Source: Streptomyces sp. AC555_RSS877 (GTDB taxonomy: Bacteria; Actinomycetota; Actinomycetes; Streptomycetales; Streptomycetaceae). Taken from it: a stretch of 64,000 bases of DNA. Position numbers and translations under genes: made by a program. The notes under the pieces are model-generated. The model made no database searches. It was not told the DNA's origin and saw only the letters and a list, made by a program, of their open reading frames with translations. The first letter of the stretch is position 1; each line of letters opens with the position of its first letter. Below, in pieces: positions 16,985 to 25,800 of the stretch. The stretch is taken from contig NZ_JAGMUK010000004.1 of the NCBI RefSeq assembly GCF_019049245.1, positions 19,975-83,974 on the forward strand. The letters run 5' to 3'.

Positions 16985-17191
16985 ATGAGCATCACGCAGC
17001 AGTACCTCCTCGACACCTACCGGGCCCAGCGCCTCGGCGAGCCCGCGCCGCCCGCGCCCGACTGGCAGGCCGTGCGCGAGTTGCGCGATGACGCCCGGTT
17101 CCGTGCGGTCATCGCCGAGCGCCCGGCCCGCGGGCGGGTCCGTCAGGCCCTGGGCCGGTGGCTGCGGCCGGGCCCGCGTTCCGCTTGCTGA
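16985..17191 (+). CDS. Small hypothetical protein, divergent from the ArsR-type regulator
   Basis: A 68-residue protein, MSITQQYLLDTYRAQRLGEP followed by a Trp/Arg-rich rest ending WLRPGPRSAC. It is Pro/Arg/Ala-rich, has no membrane segment and no motif I recognise. The ATG is preceded by GAGAAGGCGATCC, a fair ribosome site. It is divergent from the ArsR-type gene across the palindrome and so could be a regulated target. Its 3' end overlaps the tail of the convergent lyase gene by 83 bases, which makes one of the two C-termini less certain. Confidence 0.6.
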   Translation: MSITQQYLLDTYRAQRLGEPAPPAPDWQAVRELRDDARFRAVIAERPARGRVRQALGRWLRPGPRSAC

Positions 17192-18389
17192 CCGCCTGGG
17201 CTGTTTCCGCCGCTTCGCCGGCCACCTCGGTCACGCGCGCGACGAAGTCCGCGACCGCTGCTTTCACGTCGTCGGCCGTCCACTCGAGGCCGTCGGCGCG
17301 CACGGTCACCTCGGTGGTGGCCAGGCCCGGCCCGCCCCGGCCCCAGGGGACGCCGAAGAGCAGCGTCTTCGTCTGCTCGGCCTGCCGTACGGCCGCCTCG
17401 TCGAGGATGTCCGGGTCGTACGGCAGCCAGACCTGGAACTCGTGGGTGTGCGGCTGTTCGGGGAAAACGCGCGCCCACGAAACGCCGGACTCGGCGAAGC
17501 CCTCGCGCAGCGCGGCGGCGACCACGCGCGCGTGGGCCACGTACTGCGGCAGCCGGGGCAGCTCGCGTTCCAGTCCCACGAGCGCCGACAGCACGGTGGG
17601 GAACTGCTGGAAGATCATGCCGCCGTACCGGTGCCGCCAGGTCTTCGCCTCCTCCACGAGGGCCCTGGGGCCGGCCAGGGCGGCGCCGCCGAAGCCGTCG
17701 AGGGACTTGTAGAACGACACGTAGACGCTGTCCGCCAGCGCCGCGATCTCGTCCAGGGGGCGACCGAAGTGGACGGTGGACTCCCACAGGCGGGCGCCGT
17801 CGAAGTGCACCACCGCGTCGCGCTCGCGCGCCGCCTCCACGACCTCCGTCAGCTCCTCCCAGGAGGGCAGCACGAAACCGGCGTCCCTGAGGGGCAGTTC
17901 CAGCATCAGCGCCCCGAACGGCTCCTCGAAGCCGCGCACCTCCTCGGCGGTCGGCAGCCGGGGCTCGCTCGTCAGGCGGACCGGGCGCAGCCCGGCGACC
18001 TCGCTGAGCGCGCCTCGTTCGTGCACCTCGGGGTGGGCCAGCGCGTGCAGCGCCACGGTGGGGTTGCCGGTACGGCCCGCCCAGCAGCGCAGGGCGATCT
18101 GCTGGGCCATGGTGCCGGTCGGGAAGAACGCGGCCGCCTCCGTGCCCAGCAGCGCGGCGACCCGGTCCTCCAGGGCCTCCACGATCCGGTTGCCGTACAT
18201 GTCGCCGGGCTCGTCGAGGTCGTACACCTGGGGTGCCGCCTCCTGCAGCCACGCGAGCCGTTCGCGCAGGGTGCCGCGGAAGCCCGCTCGGGACAGCACG
18301 CGCTCCGCCCCCAGGCAGGCGGACGCCCGCCGCTCCCGCAGCCGCTCCTGCGCCGACTGTTCCCCGCCCGGTATCGCCGTGTCCGTCAT
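17109..18389 (-). CDS. PLP-dependent beta-eliminating lyase / threonine aldolase family protein
   Basis: A 426-residue fold-type I PLP enzyme. Visible landmarks: YDLDEPGDMYGNRIVEALE near the N-terminal third, AAFFPTGTMAQQIAL (cofactor phosphate loop), an HFDGARLWES motif with the PLP-binding Asp, and SVYVSFYKSLDGFGG with the Schiff-base Lys. These match the low-specificity L-threonine aldolase group, which cleaves beta-hydroxy amino acids to glycine and an aldehyde. The exact substrate is not determinable. The ATG at 18389 begins MTDTAIPGG; an alternative start is 12 bases upstream. The last 35 residues are Ala/Gly/Pro-rich and overlap the convergent small gene. Confidence 0.88.
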   Translation of the reverse strand: MTDTAIPGGEQSAQERLRERRASACLGAERVLSRAGFRGTLRERLAWLQEAAPQVYDLDEPGDMYGNRIVEALEDRVAALLGTEAAAFFPTGTMAQQIALRCWAGRTGNPTVALHALAHPEVHERGALSEVAGLRPVRLTSEPRLPTAEEVRGFEEPFGALMLELPLRDAGFVLPSWEELTEVVEAARERDAVVHFDGARLWESTVHFGRPLDEIAALADSVYVSFYKSLDGFGGAALAGPRALVEEAKTWRHRYGGMIFQQFPTVLSALVGLERELPRLPQYVAHARVVAAALREGFAESGVSWARVFPEQPHTHEFQVWLPYDPDILDEAAVRQAEQTKTLLFGVPWGRGGPGLATTEVTVRADGLEWTADDVKAAVADFVARVTEVAGEAAETAQAVSKRNAGPAAATGPGPDGPARGPGARR

Positions 18390-18552
18390 GCTCCGGATCA
18401 TGCCGTGCGGCGGTCCGCGAGGGCATGCGCATTTCCGTCCTCCGGCGACCCACAGCCTGTGGACAACCGGACGCCCCCGGAACCGATCGCGTTAACATGA
18501 CGAGAAATCGTCCGGTACCCAGAGCGGACTGGAACGGGAAGGCCGCCGTCGC

Positions 18553-19488
18553 GTGAGTACAGTCCACCAGCCAGATCCCAAGGACCGCCCCGCGCGGCTC
18601 ACCGTCGGTGTCGTAGGCGCCGGCCGGGTGGGCCCCGCACTGGCCGCGTCCCTGCAACTCGCCGGACACCGCCCGGTAGCCGTCTCCGGGGTCTCCGACG
18701 CCTCCAGGAGGCGCGCCGCGCAGATGCTGCCCGACGTGCCGATCGTCACGCCCGCCCAAGTCCTGGAGCGTGCCGACCTCGTGCTGCTGACCGTCCCCGA
18801 CGACGCGCTGCCCGGCCTCGTCGAGGGCCTTGCCGAGACCGGCGCCGTGCGGCCGGGACAGCTGCTCGTGCACACCTCCGGGCGGTACGGCGCGAAGGTT
18901 CTGGACCCCGCCCTGCGCGCGGGCGCGCTGCCGCTGGCCCTGCACCCGGCGATGACGTTCACCGGCACCGCCGTCGACGTGCAGCGCCTGGCCGGCTGCT
19001 CCTTCGGCGTCACCGCGCCCGACCAGCTGCGGCTGGCCGCCGAGGCGCTCGTCATCGAGATGGGCGGCGAACCCGAGTGGATCGCCGAGGAGAACCGGCC
19101 GCTCTACCACGCTGCCCTCGCGCTGGGCGCCAACCACCTGGTGACGCTGGTCGCCCAGTCCATGGAGCTGCTGCGCACAGCCGGCGTCGAGGCCCCCGAC
19201 CGGATGCTCGGCCCGCTGCTCGGCGCCGCCCTCGACAACGCCCTGCGCTCCGGCGACTCGGCCCTCACCGGCCCCGTCGCGCGCGGGGACGCGGGCACGG
19301 TCGCCGCCCACGTCACCGAGCTGCGCAGGCACGCCCCGCAGGCCGTCGCCGGCTACCTGGCGATGGCACGCGCGACCGCGGACCGGGCACTCGCCCACGG
19401 ACTGCTGAAACCGGAACTCGCGGAGGACCTCCTCGGGGTACTCGCCGACGGGACCACCGGGACCACCGGCACCGAAGGGGACGCCTGA
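18553..19488 (+). CDS. Rossmann-like and DUF2520 domain protein
   Basis: A 311-residue protein with an N-terminal dinucleotide-binding fold ([22 protein letters not shown] near residue 16) and a C-terminal helical DUF2520 domain ([24 protein letters not shown]). The layout resembles 6-phosphogluconate-type or pyrroline-carboxylate reductases. In actinobacteria it regularly sits directly before panC, as here, where its stop overlaps the panC start (ATGA). An oxidoreductase role in pantothenate supply is often suggested, but I know of no demonstrated reaction. The GTG start has GGGAAGG upstream. Confidence 0.9.
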   Translation: MSTVHQPDPKDRPARLTVGVVGAGRVGPALAASLQLAGHRPVAVSGVSDASRRRAAQMLPDVPIVTPAQVLERADLVLLTVPDDALPGLVEGLAETGAVRPGQLLVHTSGRYGAKVLDPALRAGALPLALHPAMTFTGTAVDVQRLAGCSFGVTAPDQLRLAAEALVIEMGGEPEWIAEENRPLYHAALALGANHLVTLVAQSMELLRTAGVEAPDRMLGPLLGAALDNALRSGDSALTGPVARGDAGTVAAHVTELRRHAPQAVAGYLAMARATADRALAHGLLKPELAEDLLGVLADGTTGTTGTEGDA

Positions 19489-20531
19489 TGACCACCGCCC
19501 TGCTGCGTACCGCCGATGAGCTGCACGGACGCGTGCGCGTGGGCCGCCGCGCCGTCGTGATGACCATGGGCGCCCTGCACGAGGGCCACGCCACCCTGAT
19601 CCGCACCGCCCGCGAGATCGCGGGACCGGACGGCGAGGTCGTGGTCACCGTCTTCGTGAACCCGCTGCAGTTCGGCAAGGGCGAGGACCTCGACCGCTAC
19701 CCGCGCACCCTGGACGCCGACCTCAAGACCGCCGAGGACTCGGGCGCCGACGCCGTGTTCGCGCCCGGCGTCGAGGAGGTCTACCCGGGCGGCGAGCCGC
19801 AGGTCCGCGTCAGCGCCGGCCCCATGGGAGAGCGCCTGGAGGGCGCCTCCCGGCCCGGCCACTTCGACGGCATGCTCACCGTCGTCGCCAAGCTGCTGCA
19901 CCTCACCCGCCCCGACGTCGCCCTGTACGGCCAGAAGGACGCCCAGCAGCTCGCCCTGATCCGCCGCATGGCACGGGACCTGAACTTCGGCGTCGAGATC
20001 GTCGGCGTACCGACCGTGCGCGAGGAGGACGGCCTGGCCCTGTCCAGCCGCAACCGCTACCTCAAGCCGGAGGAGCGGCGCACGGCACTCGCGCTGTCCC
20101 GCGCGCTGTTCGCGGGCCGCGACCGGCACGCGGCGCAGGAGGCGCTGCGGGCGCGGGCACGTGAGGTGCCCGCCACGCACGCGCGTGCCGAAGCGCTGAG
20201 TGCCATAGGGGAGTCCCGCGCGGCGGCCGACACCCACGCCGTCGCCAAGGCCCGCACGTCACCCACCACCGCCCCAGGCCACGACGCTGGGCGTCGCCCC
20301 GGCCCCACGGGCGGCCCCGCGGCCGTCCGCGCGGCCGCCCGCCTGGTCCTCGACGACGCCGGCCGCCTGAGCCCGCCGCTCGCGCTGGACTACCTGGCCC
20401 TCGTCGACCCGTCCGACTTCACCGAGATCGAGGACGACTTCACCGGCGAGGCCGTCCTCGCCGTCGCCGCCCGGGTCGGGACGACCCGGTTGATCGACAA
20501 CATCCCCCTCACCTTCGGAGCCGCCTCGTGA
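19488..20531 (+). CDS. panC: Pantothenate synthetase with an inserted segment
   Basis: PanC condenses D-pantoate with beta-alanine using [16 protein letters not shown] (residues 25-37) carries the HIGH-like motif, then [19 protein letters not shown], and a long [21 protein letters not shown] block; LSSRNRYL (185-192) is the KMSKS-like site. The protein has 347 residues, against about 280 for typical PanC. The excess is a low-complexity Ala/Thr/Pro/Arg stretch at about residues 227-281, between the C-terminal domain helix and [26 protein letters not shown]. The reading frame is intact across it. It is coupled to the genes on both sides by ATGA and GTGA overlaps. Confidence 0.95.
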   Translation: MTTALLRTADELHGRVRVGRRAVVMTMGALHEGHATLIRTAREIAGPDGEVVVTVFVNPLQFGKGEDLDRYPRTLDADLKTAEDSGADAVFAPGVEEVYPGGEPQVRVSAGPMGERLEGASRPGHFDGMLTVVAKLLHLTRPDVALYGQKDAQQLALIRRMARDLNFGVEIVGVPTVREEDGLALSSRNRYLKPEERRTALALSRALFAGRDRHAAQEALRARAREVPATHARAEALSAIGESRAAADTHAVAKARTSPTTAPGHDAGRRPGPTGGPAAVRAAARLVLDDAGRLSPPLALDYLALVDPSDFTEIEDDFTGEAVLAVAARVGTTRLIDNIPLTFGAAS

Positions 20532-22255
20532 CCAGCACAGGCATACGACTGCACGCGCCCGCCCCGGGCTGGTCCATCGACGCCGACGTGGTCGTCGTCG
20601 GCTCGGGTGTCGCCGGCCTCACCGCCGCCCTGCGCTGCGAGTCCGAAGGCCTGCGGACGGTCGTCGTCACCAAGGCCCGCCTCGACGACGGCTCCACCCG
20701 CTGGGCGCAGGGCGGCATCGCCGCGGCCCTGGGCGAGGGCGACACCCCCGAACAGCACCAGGACGACACGCTGGTGGCGGGCGCGGGCCTGTGCGACGAG
20801 GAGGCCGTACGGATCCTCGTCACCGAGGGGCCCGACGCCGTCCGCAGGCTCATCGAGACCGGCGCCCACTTCGACGAGTCCGAGGAAGGACTCCTGGAGC
20901 TCACCCGCGAGGGCGGCCACCACCGCCGCCGCATCGCCCACGCGGGCGGTGACGCGACCGGCGCGGAGATCTCCCGGGCGCTCGTCGAGGCGGTACGCGC
21001 GCGTGGGCTCCGTACGGTCGAGAACGCTCTCGTCCTGGACCTCCTCACGGACGCCGACGGCCGCACCGCGGGTGTGACCCTGCACGTCATGGGCGAGGGC
21101 CAGCACGACGGCGTGGGCGCCGTCCACGCCCCCGCGGTCGTCCTCGCGACCGGCGGCATGGGCCAGGTCTTCTCGGCGACCACCAATCCGTCCGTGTCGA
21201 CCGGCGACGGCGTGGCGCTCGCCCTGCGCGCCGGGGCGGAGGTCTCGGACCTCGAGTTCGTGCAGTTCCACCCGACCGTGCTGTTCCTGGGCGCGGACGC
21301 GGAGGGCCAGCAGCCCCTGGTCTCCGAGGCGGTACGCGGCGAGGGCGCCCACCTGGTGGACGCCGACGGCGTGCGCTTCATGGTCGGCCAGCACGAACTC
21401 GCCGAACTCGCGCCCCGGGACATCGTCGCCAAGGGCATCATGCGCCGCATGCAGGAGCAGGACGCCGAGCACATGTTCCTGGACGCCCGGCACTTCGGCG
21501 CCCACATGTGGGAGCACCGCTTCCCGACGATCCTCGCCGCCTGCCGCGCCCACGGCATCGACCCGGTCCACGAGCCCATACCGGTCGCCCCGGCCGCCCA
21601 CTACGCCTCCGGCGGCGTCCGCACCGACCCCCGGGGCCGTACGACCGTCCCCGGCCTGTACGCGTGCGGCGAGGTCGCCTGCACCGGCGTGCACGGTGCG
21701 AACCGGCTGGCGTCGAACTCCCTCCTGGAGGGCCTGGTCTACGCCGAGCGCATCGCCGCCGACATCGCGGCGCGCCGGGCGGAGAACGGCCTCCACGCAC
21801 GCGTGCCGGTGCCCGTCGAGCACCCCGAGAAGCCCGCGCACCCCCTGCTCGCACCCGAGGCCCGGTTCCTGATCCAGCGGACCATGACGCAGGGCGCGGG
21901 CGTCCTGCGCTCCGCCACGTCCCTCGCGACCGCCGCGGACGCCCTCCAGCGGCTCCACGCCGACGCCCGGGACGCCCTCGACGAGAACGGCAAGACCGCC
22001 GAGCCCGGCGTCGACACCTGGGAGGCCACCAACCTCCTGTGCGTGGCCCGCGTTCTGGTCGCCGCCGCGCGCCTGCGCGAGGAGACCCGCGGCTGCCACT
22101 GGCGCGAGGACCACGCCGAGCGCGACGACACGACATGGCGGCGCCACATCGTCGTCCGGCTGAATCCCGACCGGACGCTGGCCGTACACACCACGGCCAC
22201 TCCAGACTTCCCCCCGACCCGGCACCAGCAGCCCCACCGTCCCCAGGAGCAGTGA
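20528..22255 (+). CDS. nadB: L-aspartate oxidase
   Basis: A 575-residue flavoprotein that oxidises L-aspartate to iminoaspartate, the first step of de novo NAD synthesis. The FAD fold is [23 protein letters not shown] near residue 19. Further marks are [18 protein letters not shown], the catalytic-region segment [77 protein letters not shown], and the C-terminal helical domain. The GTG start overlaps the panC stop. The last 20 residues are Pro/His/Gln-rich. nadA is not in the window. Confidence 0.97.
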   Translation: MTSTGIRLHAPAPGWSIDADVVVVGSGVAGLTAALRCESEGLRTVVVTKARLDDGSTRWAQGGIAAALGEGDTPEQHQDDTLVAGAGLCDEEAVRILVTEGPDAVRRLIETGAHFDESEEGLLELTREGGHHRRRIAHAGGDATGAEISRALVEAVRARGLRTVENALVLDLLTDADGRTAGVTLHVMGEGQHDGVGAVHAPAVVLATGGMGQVFSATTNPSVSTGDGVALALRAGAEVSDLEFVQFHPTVLFLGADAEGQQPLVSEAVRGEGAHLVDADGVRFMVGQHELAELAPRDIVAKGIMRRMQEQDAEHMFLDARHFGAHMWEHRFPTILAACRAHGIDPVHEPIPVAPAAHYASGGVRTDPRGRTTVPGLYACGEVACTGVHGANRLASNSLLEGLVYAERIAADIAARRAENGLHARVPVPVEHPEKPAHPLLAPEARFLIQRTMTQGAGVLRSATSLATAADALQRLHADARDALDENGKTAEPGVDTWEATNLLCVARVLVAAARLREETRGCHWREDHAERDDTTWRRHIVVRLNPDRTLAVHTTATPDFPPTRHQQPHRPQEQ

Positions 22256-22260
22256 CAGAA

Positions 22261-23247
22261 GTGAGCACCCCCGACCTTCCCCTCGCCCAGAGCGGCGGCT
22301 GCGGCGACGGCTGTGCCTGTGGCGCTGCCTCCGACATCGCCGACGAGGAGTACCTGGAGTGCGGGCTCGACCCCGCGCTCGCGCAGCTCCTGGCCGACGC
22401 AGGACTCGACCCCGTGGAGGTTGAGGACATCGCCAACGTCGCCATCCAGGAGGACCTGGACCACGGAGTGGACGTGACGACGGTCGCGACCATCCCCGAG
22501 GACGCCGTGGCCACCGCCGACTTCACCGCGCGCGAGGCGGGCGTCGTGGCGGGCCTGAGGGTCGCCGAAGCGGTCGTCTCGGTCGTCTGCGCGGACGAGT
22601 TCGAGGTCGAGCGGCACGTGGAGGACGGCGACCGGGTGGAGGCCGGGCAGAAGCTCCTGTCGGTCACCACGCGCACGCGTGACCTGCTCACCGCCGAACG
22701 CAGCGCGCTCAACCTGCTGTGCCGCATGTCGGGCATCGCGACCGCCACGCGCGCGTGGGCGGACCTTCTGGAGGGCACCAAGGCGCGGGTGCGCGACACC
22801 CGCAAGACGACGCCGGGGCTGCGCTCCCTGGAGAAGTACGCGGTGCGCTGCGGAGGCGGCGTCAACCACCGCATGTCGCTGTCCGACGCGGCTCTGGTCA
22901 AGGACAACCACGTGGTCGCCGCGGGCGGCGTCGCGCAGGCCTTCAAGGCCGTCCGGGAGGCATTCCCGGACGTGCCGATCGAGGTCGAGGTCGACACCCT
23001 CCACCAACTGCGCGAGGTCGTGGACGCCGGGGCCGACCTGATCCTCCTGGACAACTTCACGCCGGGGGAGTGCGAGGAGGCGGTGGCCCTCGTCCACGGC
23101 CGTGCCGCGCTGGAGGCCTCGGGGCGGCTCACCCTCGAGAACGCCACGTCGTATGCGGACACCGGCGTCGACTACCTCGCCGTGGGGGCCCTCACCCACT
23201 CCTCGCCGATCCTGGACATCGGCCTGGACCTGCGCGAGGCGGAGTAG
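22261..23247 (+). CDS. nadC: Nicotinate-nucleotide pyrophosphorylase (carboxylating) with a Cys-rich N-terminal extension
   Basis: QPRTase makes nicotinate mononucleotide from quinolinate and PRPP. The core is clear: EDLDHGVDVTT, ADFTAREAGVVAGL, ERSALNLLCRMSGIATATR, RDTRKTTPGLRSLEKYAVRCGGGVNHRMSLSDAALVKDNH, EVEVDTLHQL, LLDNFTPGE, and TLENATSYADTGVDYLAVGALTHS. Before the core there are about 40 extra residues with the cluster CGDGCACG (Cys14, Cys18, Cys20). The GTG at 22261 is used because AGGAG is 11 bases upstream; an in-frame GTG at 22252 would overlap the nadB stop but lies only 2 bases from it. The length is 328 residues. Confidence 0.96.
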   Translation: MSTPDLPLAQSGGCGDGCACGAASDIADEEYLECGLDPALAQLLADAGLDPVEVEDIANVAIQEDLDHGVDVTTVATIPEDAVATADFTAREAGVVAGLRVAEAVVSVVCADEFEVERHVEDGDRVEAGQKLLSVTTRTRDLLTAERSALNLLCRMSGIATATRAWADLLEGTKARVRDTRKTTPGLRSLEKYAVRCGGGVNHRMSLSDAALVKDNHVVAAGGVAQAFKAVREAFPDVPIEVEVDTLHQLREVVDAGADLILLDNFTPGECEEAVALVHGRAALEASGRLTLENATSYADTGVDYLAVGALTHSSPILDIGLDLREAE

Positions 23248-23252
23248 TCGCG

Positions 23253-24050
23253 ATGCTCCTCACGATCGACGTAGGCAACACGCACACGGTTCTGGGTCTG
23301 TTCGACGGCGAGGACATCGTCGAACACTGGCGGATCTCGACGGACGCGCGCCGGACGGCGGACGAGCTGGCGGTCCTCCTCCAGGGCCTGATGGGCATGC
23401 ACCCCCTCCTCGGGGACGAACTGGGCGACGGCATCGACGGCATCGCGATCTGCGCGACGGTTCCGTCCGTCCTGCACGAGCTGCGCGAGGTGACGCGGCG
23501 GTACTACGGCGACGTGCCGGCCGTGCTGGTCGAGCCGGGCGTCAAGACCGGCGTACCGATCCTGACCGACAACCCCAAGGAGGTCGGCGCGGACCGGATC
23601 ATCAACGCGGTCGCCGCGGTCGAGCTGTACGGGGGTCCCGCGATCGTCGTGGACTTCGGTACGGCCACGACCTTCGACGCGGTCTCCGCGCGCGGGGAGT
23701 ACGTCGGCGGTGTCATCGCACCCGGTATCGAGATCTCCGTCGAGGCGTTGGGGGTCAAGGGGGCGCAGCTCCGGAAGATCGAGGTGGCCCGGCCGCGGAG
23801 CGTCATCGGCAAGAACACCGTCGAGGCCATGCAGGCGGGGATCATCTACGGGTTTGCGGGCCAGGTGGACGGAGTGGTGAGCCGCATGGCCCGGGAGCTC
23901 GCCGAGGATCCCGAGGACGTCACGGTGATCGCCACCGGGGGACTGGCGCCGATGGTGCTGGGTGAGTCTTCCGTGATCGACGAGCACGAGCCGTGGCTGA
24001 CGTTGATCGGGTTGCGCCTGGTGTACGAGCGGAACGTGTCCCGCATGTGA
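23253..24050 (+). CDS. coaX: Type III pantothenate kinase
   Basis: A 265-residue kinase of the ASKHA fold that phosphorylates pantothenate to open CoA synthesis. MLLTIDVGNTHTVLGLF is the phosphate-1 motif; VGADRIINAVAA and VVDFGTATTFDAVSARGEYVGGVIAPGIEIS include the pantothenate site and phosphate-2 motif; VIATGGLAPMVLGES is the adenosine motif. It starts 5 bases after the nadC stop, so the string panC-nadB-nadC-coaX is one unit linking CoA and NAD synthesis. Confidence 0.96.
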   Translation: MLLTIDVGNTHTVLGLFDGEDIVEHWRISTDARRTADELAVLLQGLMGMHPLLGDELGDGIDGIAICATVPSVLHELREVTRRYYGDVPAVLVEPGVKTGVPILTDNPKEVGADRIINAVAAVELYGGPAIVVDFGTATTFDAVSARGEYVGGVIAPGIEISVEALGVKGAQLRKIEVARPRSVIGKNTVEAMQAGIIYGFAGQVDGVVSRMARELAEDPEDVTVIATGGLAPMVLGESSVIDEHEPWLTLIGLRLVYERNVSRM

Positions 24051-24225
24051 GCGGCGGCGTGGGGGCCGGCGCCAGGTGTTCCCACCCCGCCGCCCCTGCC
24101 CGTACCCGGTCGTGCGGGCGCGGCGGCGGCGAGGCCGGGAGCCGGGCGCGTCCGCCCGGGTGGCTCGTGCGCCACACCCGGCTGACTTATGTCGAATTTG
24201 TCTGATTAGCGCGTATCGTCGCCGC

Positions 24226-24969
24226 ATGCCCACGCCATACGGATCCCGCGGCGGCATGGCGTTCGGTGTGGAGGAGCTGCGTGTGCTCCGCCGCGCTCTC
24301 GCCCTCGCCCTGCACCCCACGCCCGCCTCGGCCGAGGACGTTCAGGAATGCCTCCGCCTCGCCGAGTCCCTCGACGAGGCGACGCGCGAGGGCGCCCGGC
24401 TGCGTGCCTTCCTGGTGGCCGACCTCGCCCGCTACCGCGCCGCCCTGCCCGGCACAGCCGCCGGCTACCTCACACTCCTGGAGGAGGCGCTGAGCGCCGG
24501 GTACCGCCCGGAACCCGACGACCTGGCCGCGCTCCGCGCCCTGCGGGGCAACCCGGTCGCGGCCACCCTCCTGCACCGCTGCCAGACCCTGGCCGAGCAG
24601 GACGTACGGGCCCGCCTGGCCCGCCGCGGAGGACGCACAGTGGTTTGGTCCACCCCGATGGTGCCCGCCTCCCGTACCCGTCTTCTGGCGCTGCCAGGGG
24701 GGCTCTCCGCGGCTCCCGAGGGCCCCGCCGCGAGCCGGGATGCCCGGCCTCTCGGTGGCGGTCTCGCCAAGGAACCCGCCCCCGGTCCCGTCAAGAAGCC
24801 CGCACAGAAGCCGGGTGAACGGCCCGCACAGCCCGAGCGACCCGCTCCCAAGCCGGCGGTGCCCGACGCTCCCAAGCCCGCGCGGCCCATTCCCACCCCC
24901 GGCGAGGTCTTCCCCCGCCGCAAGCCGTCGCCACCGCCCGCCGACTCGCAGCAGCGTGCCGCCGGCTGA
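24226..24969 (+). CDS. Hypothetical helical protein with a Pro/Lys-rich C-terminal tail
   Basis: A 247-residue protein I do not recognise. Residues about 15-130 are helical and Leu/Ala/Arg-rich (VEELRVLRRALALALHPTPASAEDVQECLRLAESLDEA...), with a conserved-looking LRGNPVAATLLHRCQ. Residues about 150-247 are a Pro/Ala/Lys tail (KKPAQKPGERPAQPERPAPKPAVP). The frame is open upstream, but the ATG at 24226 begins the first globular segment; there is no clear ribosome site, and TATCGT 7 bases earlier may indicate a leaderless start. It stands alone after coaX. Confidence 0.75.
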   Translation: MPTPYGSRGGMAFGVEELRVLRRALALALHPTPASAEDVQECLRLAESLDEATREGARLRAFLVADLARYRAALPGTAAGYLTLLEEALSAGYRPEPDDLAALRALRGNPVAATLLHRCQTLAEQDVRARLARRGGRTVVWSTPMVPASRTRLLALPGGLSAAPEGPAASRDARPLGGGLAKEPAPGPVKKPAQKPGERPAQPERPAPKPAVPDAPKPARPIPTPGEVFPRRKPSPPPADSQQRAAG

Positions 24970-25035
24970 AGCGTTCCGGCCCGATTCGCCCCACCCCGGC
25001 CCGGCCGTCATCCGGCCCGTGGCTACTCTGGACGT

Positions 25036-25221
25036 ATGGACTACGTCTCCGCGCTCGTGCCCCCGGTCGTCATGGCCGTGTTCTTCATCGGTTTGATCCG
25101 GGTGATCGTGAAGACCCAGGGTGGCGCCAACAAGGCCAAGGAGGACGCGGCCGTGGACGCCGCCCTCGCGCGCGTGGAGGGTGACCGCCAGGCCTCCGCC
25201 TCCGCCAGGACCGAGGCCTGA
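25036..25221 (+). CDS. Small single-pass membrane protein
   Basis: A 61-residue protein: one membrane segment (about residues 4-25, VSALVPPVVMAVFFIGLIRVIV) followed by a charged, Ala-rich helix (KAKEDAAVDAALARVEGDRQ). The arrangement, outside N-terminus with a cytoplasmic helix, resembles small accessory membrane proteins, but I cannot name a family. A terminator hairpin follows 16 bases after the stop, so it is probably transcribed by itself or with the gene upstream. Confidence 0.8.
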   Translation: MDYVSALVPPVVMAVFFIGLIRVIVKTQGGANKAKEDAAVDAALARVEGDRQASASARTEA

Positions 25222-25237
25222 GAGCACCGCTCTCACC

Positions 25238-25279
25238 GGCGTACGGCTCGTGGATTCCTCGAGCTGTACGCCCTTTTTG
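25238..25279 (+). terminator. Rho-independent terminator
   Basis: GGCGTACGGCTCG (25238-25250) pairs with CGAGCTGTACGCC (25260-25272) through 13 positions, one of them a G-U pair, around a 9-base loop, and is followed by CTTTTTGTG. It closes the small membrane protein gene. Confidence 0.85.
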
Positions 25280-25347
25280 TGTTGTTTGTCGATGAAAGCG
25301 CACGTCCCTCATGCCAATGCCGGGAATTCCCACTATTGTGCTGAGCT

Positions 25348-25791
25348 GTGCCTCGCCCATTGGGAGAACTCGAAGACGCGGTCATGACGCGGGTGTGGAA
25401 GTGGAACCGCCCGGTCACCGTTCGAGAAGTCCTGGAAGACCTTCAGCAGGAACGGTCCATCGCCTACACCACGGTGATGACCGTTTTGGACAATCTCCAT
25501 CAGAAGGGCTGGGTGCGCCGTGAGGCGGAAGGCCGGGCCTATCGATATGAGGCGGTCTCCACCCGGGCCGCCTACGCCGCCGCGTTGATGAACGACGCCT
25601 GGTCGCAGAGCGACAACCCCGCCGCCGCTCTCGTCGCCTTCTTCGGGATGATGAGCGAGGAACAGCGGCTCGCCCTCAGGGACGCCGTCCGGATCGTGGA
25701 GGGACCGGAAACGCCCGAAGCCGCTCCGCCGGCCGCCACGCATACTGCCGAGGAGAACCCCGGCTCGGCAGCGGAGGGCGACGGGCGATAG
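25348..25791 (+). CDS. BlaI/MecI/CopY-family transcriptional repressor
   Basis: A 147-residue winged-helix protein. LGELEDAVMTRVWKWNRPVTVREVLEDL, then SIAYTTVMTVLDNLHQKGWVRREAEGRAYRYEA, is the BlaI/MecI DNA-binding core, including the TTVMT recognition helix. The C-terminal dimerisation part, AALVAFFGMMSEEQRLALRDAV, is followed by a disordered Glu/Ala/Pro tail. Family members are inactivated by a partner membrane protease (BlaR1/MecR1 type); no such gene lies nearby. The GTG start at 25348 gives the canonical N-terminus. A GGGAATTCCC palindrome at 25322-25331 lies just upstream and may be autoregulatory. Confidence 0.9.
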   Translation: MPRPLGELEDAVMTRVWKWNRPVTVREVLEDLQQERSIAYTTVMTVLDNLHQKGWVRREAEGRAYRYEAVSTRAAYAAALMNDAWSQSDNPAAALVAFFGMMSEEQRLALRDAVRIVEGPETPEAAPPAATHTAEENPGSAAEGDGR

Positions 25792-25800
25792 CGTCCGCAC

